Positions 7,332-10,476 of a stretch of 10,476 nt of DNA are shown piece by piece. This DNA is from Flavobacteriaceae bacterium (GTDB lineage: Bacteria > Bacteroidota > Bacteroidia > Flavobacteriales > Weeksellaceae), in the NCBI GenBank assembly GCA_031289875.1, contig JAITOO010000217.1:1-10476 (forward strand), read 5' to 3'. A model generated the notes under the pieces. That model did no database searches, was not told the DNA's origin, and was given only the letters and a program-made list of their open reading frames with translations. Within the stretch, counting starts at the first letter, position 1. Each line of letters begins with the position of its first letter. The position numbers and the translations under genes were made by a program.

Positions 7332-8066
7332 TTACAGCCAGTCGTAGCCTTTTTCTTCGAGTTCCAACGCAAGTTCTTTCGTTCCGGATTTTACGATTTT
7401 TCCGTCAATCAAAACATGAACAAAATCAGGAATAATGTATTCTAACAACCTCTGATAGTGAGTGATAACCAGCACTGCGTTGTCAGGGCTTTTGAGTTTA
7501 TTCACGCCGTGTGCGACAATCCTCAAAGCGTCAATATCCAAGCCCGAATCGGTTTCGTCCAAAAGGGTCATTTTTGGGTTGAGAACCGCCATTTGGAAGA
7601 TTTCATTGCGTTTTTTTTCTCCGCCCGAAAAGCCTTCGTTGAGCGAGCGGGAAAGGAAATCTTTCTTAATATCAAGCAGTTCTGCTTTTTCTTTTACGGT
7701 TTTCAAAAATTCTTTCGCAGAAATATCTTCCAAGCCTTGCGCCTTGCGGTTGGCGTTGACGGCGGCTTTGAGGAAGTTGGAAACGCTCACGCCGGGAATT
7801 TCCACAGGATATTGGAACGACATGAAAATGCCCGCATTGGCACGCTCTTCGGGGGCTAATTCGAGCAAATCTTTGCCTTCAAAATAGATGCTTCCGTCGG
7901 TTACTACGTAGTCTTCGCGCCCTGTGATGACGTTGGACAGCGTACTTTTTCCTCCGCCGTTGGGTCCCATGATAGCATGTATTTCCCCTTTTTTGATTTC
8001 CAGATTGATGCCTTTTAATATTTCCTTTCCGTCTATTCCTGCGTGTAAATTTTTGATTGATAACAT
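7332..8066 (-). CDS. sufC: Fe-S cluster assembly ATPase SufC
   Basis: SufC is the ABC-type ATPase of the cytosolic SUF complex; ATP-driven dimerisation reshapes the SufB-SufD scaffold for cluster assembly. The 244-residue protein has Walker [10 protein letters not shown] (34-42, Lys40), Q-loop Gln85 in FMSFQYP, signature FSGGEKKR (146-153), Walker [12 protein letters not shown] with Glu171, and the switch His203. Lys40, Glu171 and His203 have the same numbering as the functional residues in E. coli SufC. The open frame runs 50 codons further upstream, but [10 protein letters not shown] at 8066 is the standard start, and a good promoter lies just before it, within that extension. It is first in a sufC-sufD unit. 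Unlike ordinary transporter ATPases it has no membrane partner, and DETDSGLD with GEKKR separates it from them clearly. Confidence 0.97.
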   Translation of the reverse strand: MLSIKNLHAGIDGKEILKGINLEIKKGEIHAIMGPNGGGKSTLSNVITGREDYVVTDGSIYFEGKDLLELAPEERANAGIFMSFQYPVEIPGVSVSNFLKAAVNANRKAQGLEDISAKEFLKTVKEKAELLDIKKDFLSRSLNEGFSGGEKKRNEIFQMAVLNPKMTLLDETDSGLDIDALRIVAHGVNKLKSPDNAVLVITHYQRLLEYIIPDFVHVLIDGKIVKSGTKELALELEEKGYDWL

Positions 8067-8095
8067 TATGTATCTGTTTGGATTTATTCTAAATA

Positions 8096-8127
8096 CAAAT
8101 ATACAGCCTTTCGGATATATGGGGCAA
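8096..8127 (-). promoter_or_regulatory. Bacteroidota-type promoter of sufCD
   Basis: On the minus strand, TTG (8127-8125) is followed after 21 bases by TATATTTG (8103-8096), an exact TAnnTTTG. The spacing fits the 17-23 bases described for this phylum. It would start transcription about 8088-8092, leaving a leader of some 22-26 bases before the sufC ATG. It is the best-formed promoter in the window and lies in the 103-base gap after lnt. I see no obvious repressor site. Confidence 0.6.
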
Positions 8128-8169
8128 CTTGATTTATAGATTTTATTGATTTTTGAATAGAAATGACAG

Positions 8170-9804
8170 CTATTTTCTTTTGTATGCCCAAGAGACAATT
8201 CGTTTGGAAAGCGCATAAGCCAAAATCATTCCGCTCAAAATCAGAGCGATGCGAGCCAAAACGTCTCCGTATTTTGCGTAAAAAGTCAGTTCGGAAGTAA
8301 GATTGACATTGCCTCTCAAAGCGCCTCGAACGTCGTATTCCAAACTCTTTTCAATGTCTCCTCTTTGATTGATAAACGCCGAAATTCCGCTATTGGCAGA
8401 GCGCGCAATGTCTCGACGGTTTTCTATTGCTCGAAGTCTCGCATAAGTCAATAACTGTTTGTGTCCCTGAGAATTACCCCACCAAGAATCATTAGTGGAA
8501 ATAAAAATCACGTTAGCTCCTTTTTTTACAAATTCACCGACAAATTCACCGTAAATACTTTCATAACAAACAAGGGGCGCAACTTTCGCTTGATTGTACG
8601 GATTGCTGAAAATCGTCGGGTGGTCTTGCGTGCCGAGACTTTCCATCGTTCCGCCAAAATCCAGCATATACTCGCCAATCAGCGGTTTCAGGAGCGACGA
8701 ATACGGAAAATGTTCCACGCCGACTACCAGTTTGGATTTATGGTAAAACTGCACGCTATCCGTTGCATTTACTTGAATTGTGGAGTTGAAAGAATCGTAC
8801 CATTGGGAAGTTTCATTAATTCGGCGGGCTGACTTAGTTTGTTGATTATCATATATTTGAACCAACGAAACGCCCGAAACAAAATCTAATTTCGGGTTTT
8901 GGATTTTCACCCAGTTTTGGATTTCGTTCAAATAAATATCTGACTTGAGATTATTGATTTTCACAAAACCGCGACCCGGAAAAGCCGTTTCAGGAGCGAT
9001 GACAAAACTCGTGTTCGGCGAGATTTCCTTATCGGCGCATTGCAGCAAATTGTTCACTATATACGCTCCGCTCATGCTGTATTTGTCTTCGTATGGGTCG
9101 ATAGCCGGCTGAACGAGAACGACTTCCAATTTCTGTTCCGATTTCTCCTGATAAGAAAAATATCTTGCCAAAGAAATTGCCGACGGAATGAAAATTACTG
9201 CAAAAGCGTAACTGATTCCTTTCCAAAGATAAATTTTTTTTAGAGTAACTTGATGAGCTTTAATGTGATAGAATAAAATTAAATTCACAAGCAAGACCCA
9301 AAGCGTTCCGCCAAAAGTTCCCGTAACTTCGTACCATTGAATGAATTGCGGAAAATCCGCAAAAGCGTTGCCCAAGTTTAGCCAGGGCCAGGAAAGTTCC
9401 CAGTTCAGATGGAATTTTTCAAAACTCAGCCAAATAACAGGAAGAAAAGCCATTCCGTACCACGTTCCCGCCGTTCTTTTCACAAAATGAAAAAGCGTGA
9501 AAACAAAAGACATCAAAAAACTATTGACCAAGAGAGGAAACAGCACGGAAACCCAAGACATGCTGCCGTCGGAGTTTTTGGCATAATGAAGCCACTGCGT
9601 TGCGCCGTAATTCCAAATTAGAAAGGCGAGATAGGAATAGCCGAAATTTTTCCGGTCGGAAAATTTTTCTTTTTTCACGCAGGTTTCGTGTTCCACAAGC
9701 AGAAGCGGAACGAAAGCGGCAAACAGCAAAAACGGAAATCCATAGGTCGCCCATGAAAGCGCCAGCAACAGTCCGCTGAGGACAGAAAAAATAATTCTTT
9801 TCAT
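8170..9804 (-). CDS. lnt: Apolipoprotein N-acyltransferase
   Basis: Lnt is an inner-membrane enzyme that transfers an acyl chain from phospholipid to the N-terminal Cys of lipoproteins, completing their maturation in the periplasm. The first 215 residues or so hold several hydrophobic membrane segments. A carbon-nitrogen hydrolase domain follows (about 226-485), and one closing membrane helix lies near 515-533. The catalytic triad is visible: Glu272 in APETAF, Lys356 in YHKSKL, and Cys413 in [14 protein letters not shown] (436-443) and [15 protein letters not shown] (459-473) are family blocks. Glu364 in VGVEHFPY stands where the usual PFGE has its Glu. At 544 residues it is somewhat longer than E. 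coli Lnt (512). It lies upstream of sufC on the same strand and is divergent from a lipoprotein gene, with two more lipid-modified or envelope links in the window. Confidence 0.95.
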   Translation of the reverse strand: MKRIIFSVLSGLLLALSWATYGFPFLLFAAFVPLLLVEHETCVKKEKFSDRKNFGYSYLAFLIWNYGATQWLHYAKNSDGSMSWVSVLFPLLVNSFLMSFVFTLFHFVKRTAGTWYGMAFLPVIWLSFEKFHLNWELSWPWLNLGNAFADFPQFIQWYEVTGTFGGTLWVLLVNLILFYHIKAHQVTLKKIYLWKGISYAFAVIFIPSAISLARYFSYQEKSEQKLEVVLVQPAIDPYEDKYSMSGAYIVNNLLQCADKEISPNTSFVIAPETAFPGRGFVKINNLKSDIYLNEIQNWVKIQNPKLDFVSGVSLVQIYDNQQTKSARRINETSQWYDSFNSTIQVNATDSVQFYHKSKLVVGVEHFPYSSLLKPLIGEYMLDFGGTMESLGTQDHPTIFSNPYNQAKVAPLVCYESIYGEFVGEFVKKGANVIFISTNDSWWGNSQGHKQLLTYARLRAIENRRDIARSANSGISAFINQRGDIEKSLEYDVRGALRGNVNLTSELTFYAKYGDVLARIALILSGMILAYALSKRIVSWAYKRK

Positions 9805-9811
9805 ATTCGCA

Positions 9812-9829
9812 CAAAAATAGTTATTTTTG
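9812..9829. promoter_or_regulatory. Palindromic divergent promoter core between lnt and the rhodanese lipoprotein gene
   Basis: CAAAAATAGTTATTTTTG is a perfect inverted repeat of 8-base arms around GT. The right arm TATTTTTG (9822-9829) fits TAnnTTTG for the + strand gene and ends 22 bases before its ATG. The left arm reads TATTTTTG on the minus strand (9819-9812) and ends 7 bases before the lnt ATG. The two -7 elements sit back to back, so RNA polymerase could probably serve only one direction at a time. No -33 TTG was found for either direction. It could instead be a protein-binding palindrome. Confidence 0.45.
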
Positions 9830-9851
9830 GTCTTGAAATATCATTTTTAAG

Positions 9852-10463
9852 ATGAAAAAAATCTTTTTAATTCTCGCAATTCTCTGTTTGTGGGCATGCA
9901 AAAGCCGATCTGCGGACACGGAAAACAGCGGTTATCCATATGACCGAAAGGTTTTGCACTATTCTACCGACCCGAAAATAAGCCGTCTCGCCACCGATTT
10001 GCCGAAAAAGGAAAACTTGCCTGTCGATAGCGCAACGTCATTTCCGCAAGCGGAAAAAACTCATTTCGAGATTCCAACTACCGTTATCAACATCAGTCAA
10101 GAAAATTCTAATCCCACCCAGATGACCGAAAATACAGCAAATGCAGAAATTAAAACGCTAAATTCTCGCGATTTTTACAAGGAAACAGGCAAACGTGTTA
10201 CGCAGGTTGTCGATGTCCGCACGCCCGATGAATACAGGGCAGGACACATTTACGATGCTGTGAATATTAGTTTAAACGACTCGAATTTTACTTCGCAAAT
10301 TCAAATTCTGGACAAGAGCCGTCCCGTTGCAGTTTACTGTCGAAGCGGCGTGCGGAGCATGAAAGCGGCGGAAATCTTGGCAGAACAAGGTTTTCAAATA
10401 ATTTTTGATTTGGACGGAGGCATCTTGCAATGGGCAAAAGACGGAATGGAGATTGAGAGGTAA
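9852..10463 (+). CDS. Rhodanese-domain lipoprotein
   Basis: This is a predicted membrane-anchored sulfurtransferase-like protein of 203 residues. The signal peptide (3-15) ends in LWAC with the lipid Cys at 16; the next residues, Lys-Ser-Arg-Ser, lack an acidic surface-export pattern, so a periplasm-facing location is more likely. Residues about 20-100 are a polar, Ser/Thr/Asn-rich linker without recognised domain. Residues about 101-203 form a single rhodanese domain: DVRTPDEYRAGHI (121-133), and the active-site loop CRSGVR (163-168) with the persulfide-forming Cys163, followed by GGILQWAKDG. An intact Cys and a six-residue loop point to sulfur transfer from thiosulfate- or persulfide-type donors rather than a dead domain, though the real substrate is unknown. 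It is divergent from lnt with a shared promoter region. The stop is 13 bases before the window end. Confidence 0.88.
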   Translation: MKKIFLILAILCLWACKSRSADTENSGYPYDRKVLHYSTDPKISRLATDLPKKENLPVDSATSFPQAEKTHFEIPTTVINISQENSNPTQMTENTANAEIKTLNSRDFYKETGKRVTQVVDVRTPDEYRAGHIYDAVNISLNDSNFTSQIQILDKSRPVAVYCRSGVRSMKAAEILAEQGFQIIFDLDGGILQWAKDGMEIER

Positions 10464-10476
10464 CTGTTCGGTAATC

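Noticed and set aside
8067..8216. Upstream extension of the sufC frame (50 extra residues).
   Set aside because: It would run through the sufCD promoter and into lnt; SufC proteins begin at [14 protein letters not shown] sequence.

Overview
The window reads as a chromosomal segment of a Bacteroidota bacterium, most likely of the Flavobacteriia. The evidence is moderately AT-rich DNA, starts without Shine-Dalgarno sequences, several upstream matches to the Bacteroidota -7 promoter element TAnnTTTG, and housekeeping proteins with flavobacterial character (an 847-residue PEP carboxylase, a PotA-like ATPase with a YLAQDFEL Q-loop, SufC/SufD, and a long-chain prenyl diphosphate synthase with RRGFFSLN). 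Genus cannot be fixed from the sequence. Nine protein genes fill almost the whole window. No RNA genes, insertion sequences or CRISPR repeats were found, and no gap exceeds about 130 bases.

Left part, + strand (1-4869). The window opens inside hsdS, the specificity subunit of a type I restriction-modification system. Its second target-recognition domain, AT-rich and flanked by a direct repeat, is complete. After a short promoter-bearing gap comes ppc, which makes oxaloacetate from PEP. Eleven bases later a PotA-like ABC ATPase begins, and it overlaps by 4 bases a small lipoprotein of unknown function. No permease is present.

Middle (5001-8066). A polyprenyl diphosphate synthase (menaquinone side chain) runs on the + strand and meets sufD tail to tail, the two stop codons sharing TTAA. 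On the - strand sufC and sufD form a two-gene unit with its own well-formed promoter. They encode the ATPase and one scaffold partner of the SUF Fe-S cluster machine. sufB, sufS and sufE are not next to them.

Right part (8170-10463). lnt, for apolipoprotein N-acyltransferase, lies upstream of sufCD on the - strand. Divergent from it on the + strand is a rhodanese-domain lipoprotein. The 47-base gap between them holds a near-perfect palindrome in which each arm is a -7 promoter element, one for each direction. Lnt should acylate both lipoproteins seen here, so lnt and the rhodanese gene are plausibly linked in envelope biology.

Most of the window is conserved housekeeping content. I see no clear new multi-gene system. 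The points worth a second look are the mosaic hsdS, the shared palindromic promoter, the split suf cluster, the atypical PEP carboxylase C-terminus, and the orphan ATPase/lipoprotein pair.
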